From assembly GCA_963833495.1 (NCBI GenBank), contig CAWHYJ010000002.1, forward strand, positions 186,001-250,000: a DNA stretch of 64,000 nucleotides, read 5' to 3'. The first letter of the stretch is position 1, and every line of letters starts with the position of its first letter. Source of the stretch: Fodinibacter sp963833495. GTDB taxonomy: Bacteria > Actinomycetota > Actinomycetes > Actinomycetales > Dermatophilaceae. Positions 25,463-35,026 of this stretch are shown one piece after another. The notes beneath the pieces are model-generated. The model had not been told where the DNA came from, ran no database searches, and saw nothing but the letters and a program-made list of their open reading frames with translations. A program made the position numbers and the translations under genes.

Positions 25463-26209
25463 TCAGGGCCGGGTGTCGAGGTCCTCGTTGTAGCGCGCCA
25501 GGACGTCCTCCATCGGCCCGTCCATGGCCAGCTCGCCCCGGCGCAGGTAGAGACCACGGGTGCCGAAGCGTTTGAGGTCCGTTTCCGAGTGCGATACGAG
25601 GAACAGGGTGCGGCCCTCGGCCAGCAGCGCCTCCATGCGCTGGTAGCACTTCTCCCGGAAGGCCTTGTCCCCCACGGCGAGCACTTCGTCGACGAGGAAG
25701 ATGGGCTCGTCGAGCGATGAGATCACGGCGAAGCCGAGCCGCACCTGCATCCCGGAGGACAGGTGCCGATACGGCCGGTCGAGCGCCTCGCGCACCTGGG
25801 GACCGGCGAAGTCGACCATCCCCTCGAAACGTTCCTCGATCTGGTCCTTGGACAGGCCGTGCAGGGCCGCCTGGATGTGCAGGTTGTCGCGGCAGGTGAG
25901 CTCGCCGCGAAAGCCACCGGTCAGCTCGATGAGCGGGGCGACACCCCCCGTGACCTCGACCCGGCCCTCGTCGGGCAGCAGCACGCCGGCGATCATCTTC
26001 AGCAGGGTGCTCTTGCCGCTGCCGTTGCCTCCGACCAGACCGACGGCCTCGCCCTTACGGATGTCGAAGCTGACGCCTCGCAGCGCCCAGAACGTCTGCT
26101 TCGTGGTTGTCGCCTGGCCATGGAAGAGCAGCTCACGTACCTGCATCTTGCGGCGTCGTCCCGCGAAGAACTCGATGCCCACATTGTCGGCTCTGATCAC
26201 CACGCTCAT
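25463..26209 (-). CDS. tagH: ABC transporter ATP-binding protein, polysaccharide/teichoic acid export (TagH/Wzt type)
   Basis: A 248-residue ATPase. GLVGGNGSGKSTLLKMIAG near residue 60 is Walker A, HLSSGMQVRLGFA near 155 is the signature of the export subclass (LSSGM rather than LSGGQ), and DEPIFLVDEVLAVGD is Walker B. VRELLFHGQ... FWALRGVSFDI at the N-terminus is as in Wzt/TagH. There is no C-terminal carbohydrate-binding domain, so substrate recognition is probably not by the ATPase. It is 4 bp downstream of its permease. Confidence 0.93.
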   Translation of the reverse strand: MSVVIRADNVGIEFFAGRRRKMQVRELLFHGQATTTKQTFWALRGVSFDIRKGEAVGLVGGNGSGKSTLLKMIAGVLLPDEGRVEVTGGVAPLIELTGGFRGELTCRDNLHIQAALHGLSKDQIEERFEGMVDFAGPQVREALDRPYRHLSSGMQVRLGFAVISSLDEPIFLVDEVLAVGDKAFREKCYQRMEALLAEGRTLFLVSHSETDLKRFGTRGLYLRRGELAMDGPMEDVLARYNEDLDTRP

Positions 26210-26213
26210 CGGG

Positions 26214-27011
26214 TCAGATCTCCTTGAGGACGGTGCGCTCGAGCCGCGAGAAGGTCCAGAACCCGGCGACCAGCAGCACCACCGAGATGATGGCGCTGAT
26301 GCCGACGTCGAACCAGGAGATCTGCCGAGCGAAAAGGCCTCCGCGATAAAGCGCCAGGATGCCGTTGAGCGGGTTGAACGCGAGCACCACCCGCAGGAAG
26401 CCGGGCACGGCGTGCGTGCCGTACAGCACCGGGGTCAGGTAAAACATGAACCGCAGCACGATGCGCACGACGCGCTGCATGTCGGTGGCGAGCACTGACA
26501 CTGGGGCGAGCAGCAGGCCCAGCCCGACGAGCAACACGAACTGAAGCAGCATCCCGAGCGGGAAGAACACCAGCTCCCAGTCGAGCTCCACCCGCCCGCG
26601 CACAAGGTAGTACAAGACGAACCCGACGAGTACGGGCAGCGAGAGCACGAACTCGACGCCCTTGGCGACGACGCACCGGATGACCCAGATCTCGCGGGGC
26701 AGGTTTGTCGAGCGGACCAGCTTGGCCTCCTGGATCAGGCTCTTGGCCGTGTCGTTGACCGAGCCGGTGAACCACTGCCAGGCCAGCAGGCCCGACAGCA
26801 GGTACAGGAAGTACGGCCTCTCGGCGACGCGACCGCCGGCCTTGAAGATGAAGGTGAAGACCAGGAAGTAGACCGACGCCATGAGCAGCGGGTCCAGGAC
26901 GGTCCAGACGTAGCCGAGCAGGCTGCGCGAGTACCGGACCCGCAGGTCGCGCTGCACCAGGGTCCACATGATTCCGCGGCGGCGGGTCACCGCTGCCATC
27001 CGGCTGATCAA
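26214..27011 (-). CDS. tagG: ABC-2 type transporter permease, polysaccharide/teichoic acid export (TagG/Wzm type)
   Basis: A 265-residue permease with six helices. LVQRDLRVRYSRSLLGYVWTVLDPLLMASVYFLVF (about 18-52, quoted only by its start RDLRVRYSRS and end) is the typical first cytoplasmic and TM1 region, and LTPVLYGTHAVPG near 200 is the conserved loop before helix 5. The first possible start is TTG at 27011, with GAGG upstream; the ATG at 26999 is an alternative. With the adjacent ATPase it forms a complete export system for a lipid-linked wall polymer. Confidence 0.92.
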   Translation of the reverse strand: MISRMAAVTRRRGIMWTLVQRDLRVRYSRSLLGYVWTVLDPLLMASVYFLVFTFIFKAGGRVAERPYFLYLLSGLLAWQWFTGSVNDTAKSLIQEAKLVRSTNLPREIWVIRCVVAKGVEFVLSLPVLVGFVLYYLVRGRVELDWELVFFPLGMLLQFVLLVGLGLLLAPVSVLATDMQRVVRIVLRFMFYLTPVLYGTHAVPGFLRVVLAFNPLNGILALYRGGLFARQISWFDVGISAIISVVLLVAGFWTFSRLERTVLKEI

Positions 27012-27111
27012 CGCGGGAACCTCGTTTCAGCGAAGGAGGATGGTGACGCGCACTCGTCGGGGGGGCGTGGCGAGGATACGGCACCTGTCCGGGACGCCCT
27101 GTGACAAGGCA

Positions 27112-28326
27112 TCAGATGTCGCGCTCGAGGCGGAGCACGCCGTCCTCGTCGCGCAGCATCCCGTCCGCGATCAGGGTGGCCCGCAGCTCGGCGTACTCGT
27201 CCGGGTCGCCGTGCGCGAAGTGGGCCAACCGGGTGAGGAACAGTGCCACGGAGCGGAAGGTGCGGCTGATGACCAGGTTGGGCGTGCCGGTCGTGCAGTT
27301 GAACTCGGTGACCGGTGTGCGCCAGTCGCCGTAGTTCTCGGTCAGGTAGCGGTCGGCGTCGGCCGGGCCGAGCACCGGCACCCCCGCCAAGGTGTAGTCG
27401 GCCAGCTCGAAGGGGGTGTTCTCCCAGCGATGGATCGACGAGCCGTGCCACAGCCGGTCGCCCTCGAGGTGGTGCACGAAGACGTCGACGTTGATGCCGT
27501 TCTCGTGGATCAGCTTGACCAGCGCCGGGGCGCGCTCGACCGCGTACCGCGCCGGCGCGGTCTCGACGACGGACTCGTAGTGGTCGAGCTTCTTGACGAC
27601 GTACTGGGGGGAGCGCTCGAGGGCCTCGACGAGCCGGTCGAGCACCTCCGGGTGCTCGGGGTCGAACGTGACACCGACGTCGACGTCGTAGTCGTGGGCG
27701 AGGAAGCCGCCCTCGCGCACGATGCCGAGGAAGGTGCCCGAGATGACGTACCAGTGCCACTGCTGGACGGGAAGTGCTGCGGCCAGGTCGGCCAGGGCGG
27801 TGCGCGCGTCGTCGACCGAGAAGTCGCCCTCGCGGCCGGCCGACAGGCCGGACGGCTGCCCCTGGGCCGTGCTGATCAGCGGCAGCAGCGCGTCGGCGTG
27901 CTCGCGGAAGTCGGCCCGCAGCACCTCGATGTCGCGCGCTCCGGCGTCGAGCTGGGCGTGGATGCGGGCGGCCCGCACGAAAAGGTCGTCGGCACGCCAG
28001 AGGTGCTCGGGCAGGTGGTTCCGCCGGGCGGCGATGAAGCCCTCGAGGGCCTCGAGGTCGGCCGGGCTCGCTCCGAGGGTGAAGTCGAAGAAGTCGTCGG
28101 TGACGGTCTCGACACCGGGCCAGCCGCGCCGCAGCACCCATCCGGCGAGGCGGAACGCGTACTTGGTCTCGTCGTGCACGAACTGGGTGCGCACCAGGTG
28201 CGCGATCGACGGCCGACCGGTCACGGCCAGCGTACCGGCGTACGCCGCGCCGCCCACCCCGTGGCGGAACGCGGGCGAGTGCGACCGGTTCAGGAAGTTG
28301 AGGAGTGAGTAGGACTTGCTGAGCAT
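27112..28326 (-). CDS. LicD-family phosphotransferase-like protein
   Basis: A 404-residue protein whose centre (about residues 195-225) reads SGTFLGIVREGGFLAHDYDVDVGV. This is the LicD/fukutin signature with the G-T-x-L-G and D-x-D-x-D residues of a nucleotidyltransferase fold. LicD members transfer phosphocholine, phosphoribitol or similar groups from CDP donors to glycans. The gene overlaps the TagF-like gene by one base (TGATG; a GTG one codon earlier is possible), so it probably decorates or primes the polymer made by that protein. The N-terminal 180 residues are not a domain I recognise. Confidence 0.82.
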   Translation of the reverse strand: MLSKSYSLLNFLNRSHSPAFRHGVGGAAYAGTLAVTGRPSIAHLVRTQFVHDETKYAFRLAGWVLRRGWPGVETVTDDFFDFTLGASPADLEALEGFIAARRNHLPEHLWRADDLFVRAARIHAQLDAGARDIEVLRADFREHADALLPLISTAQGQPSGLSAGREGDFSVDDARTALADLAAALPVQQWHWYVISGTFLGIVREGGFLAHDYDVDVGVTFDPEHPEVLDRLVEALERSPQYVVKKLDHYESVVETAPARYAVERAPALVKLIHENGINVDVFVHHLEGDRLWHGSSIHRWENTPFELADYTLAGVPVLGPADADRYLTENYGDWRTPVTEFNCTTGTPNLVISRTFRSVALFLTRLAHFAHGDPDEYAELRATLIADGMLRDEDGVLRLERDI

Positions 28327-31300
28327 CACGAGCCGTCCGTCAGGAGCTGGTCGACGAAGCGGGCGGCAGCCTGCCCGTCCTCGAGCGAGGCGTACTTCTC
28401 GCGGAACGCGGCATACCGGGTGGCGTGCTGCGCAGCCACCGCCGGCAGGTTGCGCAGCGCGTCGATGACCTCGGTCGTGTGGGTGAGCAGCGGCCCGGGC
28501 GCCTCGGCGGCGAAGTCGACGTAGAAGCCGCGCAGGTCGTCGCGGTAGGCCTGCAGGTCGTGCGCGAAGAAGAGCATCGGGCGACCGGTGTTGACGAAGT
28601 CGAACATGACCGAGGAGTAGTCAGTGACCAGCACGTCGGCGACGAGGTACAGGTCGCTGATGTCGGGGTAGTGCGACACGTTCCGGGCGAACCCGCCGAA
28701 CATCGAGGTGTCGACGCTGTCGGCGACCAGCTGGTGCCCGCGGATGAGCAGCACCGCGTCGTCCTTGAACTCGCGGTACATCCGCTCGAGGTCGAGCTTC
28801 ATCGCGAACTGGTAGCGGCCCGACTTGTCGTAGTCGTTGTCGCGCCAGGTGGGGGCGTAGAGGATCACCTGCTTGCCGGGCTCGATGCCGAGCCGCTCGA
28901 CGACGGCCGCGGTGCGCGCGGCCCGCTCGTCAGGGCGGTGGAAGACGTCGTTGCGGGGGTAGCCGGTCTCGAGCACCGGGCCGTCGTAGCGGAACGCCCG
29001 GCGGAAGATCTCGGTCGAGTAGGCGTTGGGCGACACCAGGGCGTCCCACTTCGCGACCTCCTTGGCGAACTGCACGAGGTAGTTCTTGTTCGCCATCTGG
29101 AGGTTCTCGATGTCGAAGCCGATCCGCTTCAGCGGGGTGCCGTGCCACGTCTGGCCGTACGTGGAGCCGTCGCGCTTGGCATAGTGCGCCGGCATCGAGT
29201 CGTTGCTCACCACCCAGCGGGCCCGGCCCAGGGCGCGGTAGTAGTTGCGGCTGCCGACGACGACCGTCTCGACGTTGTCAGGCACCTCGACCCCGTGGTG
29301 CTCGACCGCCCAGATGAGGCGCCGGTCGTCGCCGCGCCGCACGAGCTCCTCGAAGACGGCGCGCGGACTGTCGGAGTACTGCCGGCCCTTCCAGGCCTCG
29401 AAGAAGACCGCGTCGGCCAGGGGCTGGCGTCGGGCCAGCCGGTAGTGCACCTTGCGGGCCACCTTCTCGTTGAAGGCTCCACGGTTGCGCCAGGGGCCGC
29501 CGCCGTCGGCGAGCAGCTGGAGCTCGTGCGAGGGCGAGGTGCGCAGGGTGACGACGACGGGGTCGCCACCCTGTTCAGCGAGGTGTGCCTCAGCCCGCGC
29601 GGCGACGTGGATGCCGAGATCGGAGTCGATCTGCCCCGGGGTCGCTGCCACCACGGTCCACCGGCCGGGGCGCAGCCAGCGAAGCGACGGCCGGCCGGGC
29701 ACCCCGGTGGCGGGCACGGAGGCGCGCCAGGAGTCGCCCGACACGACGACGGGCACCTCGAACCGATCAGTCCGGGAGATCAGTAGGAGGCGGTCGAGCT
29801 CGATGCCGCCGGTGTCGCCGTGCAGGTCCAGGCCAGACCGGGTGAACTCGAAGTGCGTGAGCTCGGGGCGGGAAGGGCCGTCGACCAGCATCGCCCCGGT
29901 GACGCCGCGCTCACGCAGCTGCACCAGTCGACCGTGTAGGCGGCCCCGTCCGGCGCCCGGGTAGGGGGCGACGTCGAGCGGTCCCACGTGCCGACCGTCG
30001 ACCTGCAGCGTGCGCGGTGCCTCCTTTTCGGCGACCGAGGCTCCGGTCACCAGGCCGTCGACCAGCTCGGAGACCTCGACGGGCTCGGTGGGGTCGCCGT
30101 CGTGGGCGGCCGCGACCCACAGCCGCCACTGGCGCTCGGCGAGGGAGCGCGAGCTGACCTCGAGGCTGTCGGCGGGGACCCGGGCCACTCCCCGGGCACC
30201 GTCGTGCTCCAGCCGCACCGTGACGCCGCGTGACGCGTCGAGCCGCCGCAGGTGCACGTAGGCGTCACCGAGCACCTGGCCCGGCGGCGGCGACAGGGTG
30301 AGCACCACCTGCTCGTCCTGCACGGTCAGGTCGTCGACGACCGCCAGCGTGCGGCGCGCAGCGATGCGCATCTTCTTGCCGCGGTAGCCCGGCACGACGA
30401 GTACGCCGTCAGGCGCCCAGCCCCGCGGCGGGTGCAGCGCCCGCGAGTACTCCGGCCTGCCCACCGGCGACCCGCGCCGCGCAGCCGGCGCGGCCACCTG
30501 GGCCACCAGCTCGTACTCGGCGGCGTCCTCGCCCTCGGGCAGGGCCACCTCGGTCGCCGGGATCCGCGCGAGGAAGCCACAGCCGTCGTAGTTGACCGCC
30601 CGCTTCTTGGCCCTCCCGGTGATGTCGGTGCGGCGCACCCGGCGTGCCCGCACCGTGCGGCGCTCGGCCTTGGCGCCGACAAGGCGCAGCTGCAGGCGGT
30701 GCAGGGTCGTGCCCGGGCCCATGTCGGGGACGCCGTCGATGTAGCCGTGTCCGTCGACCTCGAGCGTGGAGCCGCTCCACCGCACGTCACGGATGCCGGT
30801 GACGAGGCTCTGCGAGCGGGTCACGTCGTAGACCGAGTCGGGCACCCCCACGGCCGGGTCACCGAAGAACGGCAGCTGCACGAAGAGGCGGACTCCCCGG
30901 CGCACGACCCGGGGCTTGGGGTCGCGCAGCTGCAGCCGGTGGGCCTGAACCAGCTCGGCGGTGCGCCCCGCCGAGATGAGGTGGTAGGACAGCCGTCGCT
31001 GGGCGGGCAGGGGCGCGATGTCCGCGGGGTCGACGTCGGAGAGGTACTCGCCGAACAGGCGCACCAGGGTGTCGGCGAACTCCTCGTCTCCCTCGTGGAG
31101 GACGTCGAGGAACAGCGGCATGTCGAGGGTGAGCACCTTGCGGTCGTGCAGCCGCTTGCCCTCGACCTCACCGGTGCGCTCGAGGAACTCGTTGACCGAG
31201 GACACCGCGGCCATCCGGTCGACCAGGTTGCGGCTCTCGGCGCGGCGCTGGGTGATCGACTGCTCGGCGGTCTGTCGCTCGCGCCAGAGGTACACCGGCT

Positions 31301-31928
31301 CCTCGATGAGGTCGACCGAGCGGGCCAGGAAGTGCGCCGGAACCGTCAGCGGGATGTCCTCGTAGTAGACGCCCTCGGGGAAGCGCAGCCCGTGCTCGAG
31401 CAGGAACTGGCGCCGGAAGATCTTGTTCCAGGCGGTGGTGTCGTACAGCAGAGAAGGCATGGCCCGCACGTGCGTCGCCATGCGCGTCTCCGGCACGGCC
31501 CGGCGGTGCAGGCCCGAGGGGCGGGTGTGGGCCCCGTCATAGCGCAGCACCCCGCCGCTCACGATGTCGCTGCCGCTGCCCTCGATGGCGTGCATCATCA
31601 GCTCGTAGGCGTCGCGCGGGACCACGTCGTCGGAGTCCACGAAGGTGATGTACTCGGCATCCGCCGCGTCGAGGCCGATGTTGCGCGCCCGCCCCAGGCC
31701 GCCGTTGTCGACGTGCAGCACCCGCCAGTTCTCCCGCCCGGCGGCGAAGTCGTCAGCGATGTCCCCCGACCGGTCGGGGGAGCCGTCGTCGACCAGCACG
31801 ACGTCGAGCTCGGTGAACGTCTGGGCCGCGATGGACTCCAGGCACGACAGCAGGTAGTCCTCGACGTCGTAGATGGGGACCACCACGCTGAGCCTGGGTC
31901 GGGCAGGGGGCGTCGGCTGGTCTCGCAC
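28326..31928 (-). CDS. bifunctional GT2 glycosyltransferase / CDP-glycerol glycerophosphotransferase (TagF-like)
   Basis: A 1200-residue protein. Residues 12 to about 300 are a GT2 domain (LSVVVPIYDVEDYLLSCLES, VDDGSPDRSGDIADDF, FVDSDDVVPRD). About 300-820 form a long middle region without a family I recognise, rich in beta-like segments. From about 820 to 1195 is a Glyphos_transf domain: YGQTWHGTPLKRIGFD near 926, ILYAPTWRDNDYDKSG near 1020, LLIRGHQLVADS near 1063 and YLVADVLVTDYSSVMFDFV near 1100, all typical of TagF/TarL polymerases. It probably transfers a sugar and polymerises phosphoglycerol or ribitol-phosphate units at the inner membrane face. Start GTG has a -10 AATACT 7 nt upstream. 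Confidence 0.9.
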   Translation of the reverse strand: MRDQPTPPARPRLSVVVPIYDVEDYLLSCLESIAAQTFTELDVVLVDDGSPDRSGDIADDFAAGRENWRVLHVDNGGLGRARNIGLDAADAEYITFVDSDDVVPRDAYELMMHAIEGSGSDIVSGGVLRYDGAHTRPSGLHRRAVPETRMATHVRAMPSLLYDTTAWNKIFRRQFLLEHGLRFPEGVYYEDIPLTVPAHFLARSVDLIEEPVYLWRERQTAEQSITQRRAESRNLVDRMAAVSSVNEFLERTGEVEGKRLHDRKVLTLDMPLFLDVLHEGDEEFADTLVRLFGEYLSDVDPADIAPLPAQRRLSYHLISAGRTAELVQAHRLQLRDPKPRVVRRGVRLFVQLPFFGDPAVGVPDSVYDVTRSQSLVTGIRDVRWSGSTLEVDGHGYIDGVPDMGPGTTLHRLQLRLVGAKAERRTVRARRVRRTDITGRAKKRAVNYDGCGFLARIPATEVALPEGEDAAEYELVAQVAAPAARRGSPVGRPEYSRALHPPRGWAPDGVLVVPGYRGKKMRIAARRTLAVVDDLTVQDEQVVLTLSPPPGQVLGDAYVHLRRLDASRGVTVRLEHDGARGVARVPADSLEVSSRSLAERQWRLWVAAAHDGDPTEPVEVSELVDGLVTGASVAEKEAPRTLQVDGRHVGPLDVAPYPGAGRGRLHGRLVQLRERGVTGAMLVDGPSRPELTHFEFTRSGLDLHGDTGGIELDRLLLISRTDRFEVPVVVSGDSWRASVPATGVPGRPSLRWLRPGRWTVVAATPGQIDSDLGIHVAARAEAHLAEQGGDPVVVTLRTSPSHELQLLADGGGPWRNRGAFNEKVARKVHYRLARRQPLADAVFFEAWKGRQYSDSPRAVFEELVRRGDDRRLIWAVEHHGVEVPDNVETVVVGSRNYYRALGRARWVVSNDSMPAHYAKRDGSTYGQTWHGTPLKRIGFDIENLQMANKNYLVQFAKEVAKWDALVSPNAYSTEIFRRAFRYDGPVLETGYPRNDVFHRPDERAARTAAVVERLGIEPGKQVILYAPTWRDNDYDKSGRYQFAMKLDLERMYREFKDDAVLLIRGHQLVADSVDTSMFGGFARNVSHYPDISDLYLVADVLVTDYSSVMFDFVNTGRPMLFFAHDLQAYRDDLRGFYVDFAAEAPGPLLTHTTEVIDALRNLPAVAAQHATRYAAFREKYASLEDGQAAARFVDQLLTDGS

Positions 31929-31941
31929 GATCGGCAGTATT
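31926..31941 (-). promoter_or_regulatory. leaderless promoter of the TagF-like gene
   Basis: On the minus strand AATACT (31936-31941) lies 7 nt before the GTG start at 31928. The LCP gene upstream ends at 32001, so this is the probable start of the tagF-licD-tagGH unit. Confidence 0.5.
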
Positions 31942-32000
31942 CCAAAGCGCGGTCGGATCCGGAGAATCGCGCGGTGCGCCCCGGAGCCGGTCGGCGGGGC

Positions 32001-33515
32001 TCAGCCGGCCGAGCAGATGCTCGCCAGGTCGCTGGTGTTGGCGTCCGGGTCGGTGGCCGGGCGATCCATCACCGCCTGCTTCTTCGGCGTTGTCGGCGCG
32101 GCCGAGCGCGGCGCGGCCGAGGCGCCGGCGGCGGGCGCGGACGCCCGCTCGGCGGCTTGCTGGTCGGCCTTGTCGGCGGCCGCAATCGTCCGCGAGACGG
32201 TGTCGAGCACGACCTGCGGGTCGTAGTCGTAGGGCTGGATGAGCGGCGGCACGAAGTTCACCGCCGTGATCTTCTGCTCCTTGGTCTTCACCGCGAGCGT
32301 CGCGAGGCTGGCCAGCGCCTCCTGCGGGATGTCGGTGCGGAACACGCCCTTGGTGGCCTTGGCGATGTCGGCGAAGTGCAGCACGACGGTCTGCGGGTCG
32401 AGCTGGTTGACCATCGAGGTGATGACGCAGCGCTGGCGCGCCATCCGTTCGTAGTTCGTGGAGTTGGCGCGGCTGCGGGCGTACCAGAGCGCGTGGTAGC
32501 CGTCGAGGTGGCGGTTGCCGGCCTCGATCCAGCCCTTGATCTCGTGCTGCGAGCCGATCGGGGTGCGGCGCTGAACTGCGATGTCGAGCCCACCGACCGC
32601 GTCGACCAGGCTGCGGAAGCCCTTGAGGTCGACGAGCACGAAGTACTGGATGTCCAGGCCGGTGAGCGCCTCCACGGCCTCGGTGGTGGCCAGCAGCCCG
32701 GGGTCCTTGGTCCCTGCGGGGAACTCCTTGCGGTGGTCGGTGCCCCACGTGTAGAGCGCATTGAGCAGGCACTGGTCACCGCAGGTCCAGCCCTGCGGCA
32801 TCAGCCCGGCCATCACCGACCCGGGCCGGAACCGGATGTTCTCGGTCTCGCGGGAGAAGCCGAAGAGCACCGCGCGGCCGCTCTCGGCGTCGACGCTGGC
32901 CAGCTGGATGCTGTCCGGCCGCAGCCCGACCCGGCCGGCGCCGCTGTCACCGCCGAGCAGCAGGATGTTGTAGCGCCCGTCGACCGCGCCGGCCGCCTGG
33001 CCGCTGGCGAACACCGAGGTCATCGCGCTACGGGCGGCGCCCACGTTGGAGCCGGCGTAGGCCGCCCCGCCGGGCAGCACGAGCAGCAGGGCGAGCAGCA
33101 GCACCAGCAGCCCGCGGCGGTCGCGGCGGGGCAGCCGGGCGGGCTGGCCGAGCCGCCAGGCGTCGACGAACAGCACCGCCCAGAGCACCGCCCAGCCGAG
33201 CAGCACGACCTGGATGACGAGCAGCGTCCAGCGGTGGGTGAGCACGGTCAGGGCCGCACTGCGGCTGACCAGGGCGAGCAGCGCGACCAGCGCGACGGCA
33301 CCCCACATCCCCAGCCAGACGCGCAGCGCGAACCGGCCGAGCCGATGGTTCCCGGACGCGAGCTGAGCCGAGCCGGGCAGGACCGCGGTGAGGGCCAGGA
33401 GGGTGAGCGACCGGCGGCGACCGCGACGCGCCTGACCGGGGGCACGCGTGTCGACCCGGATCGGAGCCCCGGTCTCACGGCGCTCGAGCACCGCCGAGCC
33501 GCTCTGAGGTCCCAT
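32001..33515 (-). CDS. LytR-CpsA-Psr (LCP) family ligase with multi-helix N-terminus
   Basis: A 504-residue protein that probably attaches a lipid-linked glycopolymer to peptidoglycan. Four hydrophobic segments lie in the first 165 residues, more than the single helix of most LCP proteins. The LCP domain begins at YNILLLGGDSGAGRVGLRPDSIQLASV near 185 (Arg/Asp for metal-pyrophosphate binding). AVGGLDIAVQRRTPIG and DGYHALWYARSRANSTNYERMARQR near 330-365 are the second conserved block with the catalytic Arg residues. A low-complexity Ala/Pro tail ends the protein. Start ATG 33515 has a -10 GATACT 8 nt upstream. It is divergent to a second LCP gene. Confidence 0.9.
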   Translation of the reverse strand: MGPQSGSAVLERRETGAPIRVDTRAPGQARRGRRRSLTLLALTAVLPGSAQLASGNHRLGRFALRVWLGMWGAVALVALLALVSRSAALTVLTHRWTLLVIQVVLLGWAVLWAVLFVDAWRLGQPARLPRRDRRGLLVLLLALLLVLPGGAAYAGSNVGAARSAMTSVFASGQAAGAVDGRYNILLLGGDSGAGRVGLRPDSIQLASVDAESGRAVLFGFSRETENIRFRPGSVMAGLMPQGWTCGDQCLLNALYTWGTDHRKEFPAGTKDPGLLATTEAVEALTGLDIQYFVLVDLKGFRSLVDAVGGLDIAVQRRTPIGSQHEIKGWIEAGNRHLDGYHALWYARSRANSTNYERMARQRCVITSMVNQLDPQTVVLHFADIAKATKGVFRTDIPQEALASLATLAVKTKEQKITAVNFVPPLIQPYDYDPQVVLDTVSRTIAAADKADQQAAERASAPAAGASAAPRSAAPTTPKKQAVMDRPATDPDANTSDLASICSAG

Positions 33516-33529
33516 GGCCTGTGAGTATC
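33513..33529 (-). promoter_or_regulatory. leaderless promoter of the leftward LCP gene
   Basis: GATACT on the minus strand (33524-33529) precedes the ATG at 33515 by 8 nt. The divergent LCP gene begins 140 bp to the right, so the gap holds both promoters. Confidence 0.45.
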
Positions 33530-33654
33530 GGGGCCCGTGGGGCCGGTGTGACTCAGGCGCGCCGGAGAACCGCCTGATCGGCATGGCGGAACATCCCAGA
33601 CTTCGTTGGCACACTGGGTCGGCCCCCGTCCCCGCAGAGAGCTCCGCAACCCCC

Positions 33655-34914
33655 ATGACCGACGACCACGCTCGGCCGATCCCGCAAGGGAGCCGGCCCG
33701 CGCCGCCCGCCGACGACGTCTACGTCGTCGACACCCGCCGAACGGCACGCCGCCGGACCGACCGCGCACCGGCCGCCGCCCGACCGGCATCCGCGCCTCG
33801 GTCAGCGGCCCCCGCCCCGCCCGTCGGCGACCCGCACGGGTACGACGCGCTCGGGCGGCCGCTCGCCCCCGGTGGCGTGGCCCCGCCGCGCGCGCCGAGC
33901 CCGGCGAAGCCCCCACGTGAGCCACGGCCCGGTCGCGGCCGGCGGCCGTGGAAGGTGGTGCTCGTGGCCCTGCTCGCCTGGGCCGCCTTCATCGTGGTCA
34001 CCCCCGTGCACGCCTGGTCGCAGGTCACCCGCGAGAACACCACCCCGACCGGCGAGCGGCCCGCGGGCGCCGACGGGCACACCTACCTGCTGGTCGGCAG
34101 CGACAGCCGGGCCGGGCTGAACGCCGCCCAGCGCAAGGCCCTGGGGGTCGGGGGCAACGCCAGCGGGCGGCGCACCGACTCGATCATCCTCGTGCACACG
34201 CCGGGCGGGTCGGGGAAACCGGTGCTGATCTCGATCCCCCGTGACAGCTACCTGTCCATCCCCGGGCACGGGAAGAACAAGGTCAACGCCGCCTTCGCCA
34301 TCGGCGGCCCCAAGCTGCTCGCCCAGACCCTGGAGCAGGCGACCGGCCTGCCGATCGACGGCTACGTCGAGATCGGGTTCGGCGGGTTCGCGGGCGTCGT
34401 CGACAGCCTGGGCGGGGTCGACGTGTGCGTGAAGCGCGACCTCAAGGACGCCAAGGCGCACATCGACCTCACAAAGGGCTGCCAGACCCTCGACGGCAGG
34501 AACGCCCTGGGCTACGTGCGGGCGCGCTACTCCGACCCCAAGGGCGACCTCGGCCGGGCTGAGCGGCAGCGCCAGTTCCTCGGCGCCATCATGAAGAAGG
34601 CCGCGACACCGGCCACGGTGCTCATCCCGTGGCGCTGGTGGGGCTTCACGCACACCGCCGCGTCGAGCGTCATCGTCGGCGAGGACACCTCGCTCGTCGA
34701 CACCTACCGGGTGCTCTCGACGATGCGCAAGGTGTCGTCCGACCAGGCCCTCAGCCTCGTCGTCCCGCTGTCGACGACGAACGCGACCACCCGCGCCGGC
34801 AGCTCGGTGCTGTGGGACGACAAGCGAGCCGCGGCACTGTTCACGTTGCTGCGCGACGGCGAGCCGATCGAGCAGGCGCCCGCCGGCACCGACGGCGTCC
34901 CCAGCGGCCGGTGA
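33655..34914 (+). CDS. LytR-CpsA-Psr (LCP) family ligase
   Basis: A 419-residue LCP protein. A Pro/Arg-rich cytoplasmic tail of about 95 residues is followed by one transmembrane helix (VVLVALLAWAAFIVVTPVHAW). The LCP domain runs from TYLLVGSDSRAGL near 143 through GRRTDSIILVHTPG, VLISIPRDSYLSIPGHGKNK near 195 and GRNALGYVRARYSDPKGDLGRAERQRQF near 280. All conserved Arg and Asp positions I can judge are present. The ATG at 33655 is chosen over earlier in-frame starts because those would place it in the promoter of the divergent gene. It likely cooperates with the LCP genes on either side. Confidence 0.9.
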   Translation: MTDDHARPIPQGSRPAPPADDVYVVDTRRTARRRTDRAPAAARPASAPRSAAPAPPVGDPHGYDALGRPLAPGGVAPPRAPSPAKPPREPRPGRGRRPWKVVLVALLAWAAFIVVTPVHAWSQVTRENTTPTGERPAGADGHTYLLVGSDSRAGLNAAQRKALGVGGNASGRRTDSIILVHTPGGSGKPVLISIPRDSYLSIPGHGKNKVNAAFAIGGPKLLAQTLEQATGLPIDGYVEIGFGGFAGVVDSLGGVDVCVKRDLKDAKAHIDLTKGCQTLDGRNALGYVRARYSDPKGDLGRAERQRQFLGAIMKKAATPATVLIPWRWWGFTHTAASSVIVGEDTSLVDTYRVLSTMRKVSSDQALSLVVPLSTTNATTRAGSSVLWDDKRAAALFTLLRDGEPIEQAPAGTDGVPSGR

Positions 34915-34962
34915 GCCGGCCGGGAGCACACCACCCTGAGCGGTTCCCCCAGCGCCGGCCGA

Positions 34963-34968
34963 TAGAGT
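34963..34968 (+). promoter_or_regulatory. -10 box TAGAGT upstream of the third LCP gene
   Basis: TAGAGT lies about 58 bp before the GTG start at 35027. In contrast to the leaderless genes, this one has a leader with a strong AGGAGG-type ribosome site just before the start. Confidence 0.4.
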
Positions 34969-35026
34969 GCGCCGCCGCAGTCGCCACCCGGCGCCGGCGG
35001 TCGACGACCAGGAGGCAGGAGGGGAC

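Noticed and set aside
30252..33524. A 1090-codon open frame on the plus strand
   Set aside because: It is antisense to the TagF-like and LCP genes, whose motifs are clear. Its product is Gly/Arg/Val-rich low complexity. High GC with few stop codons explains its length.
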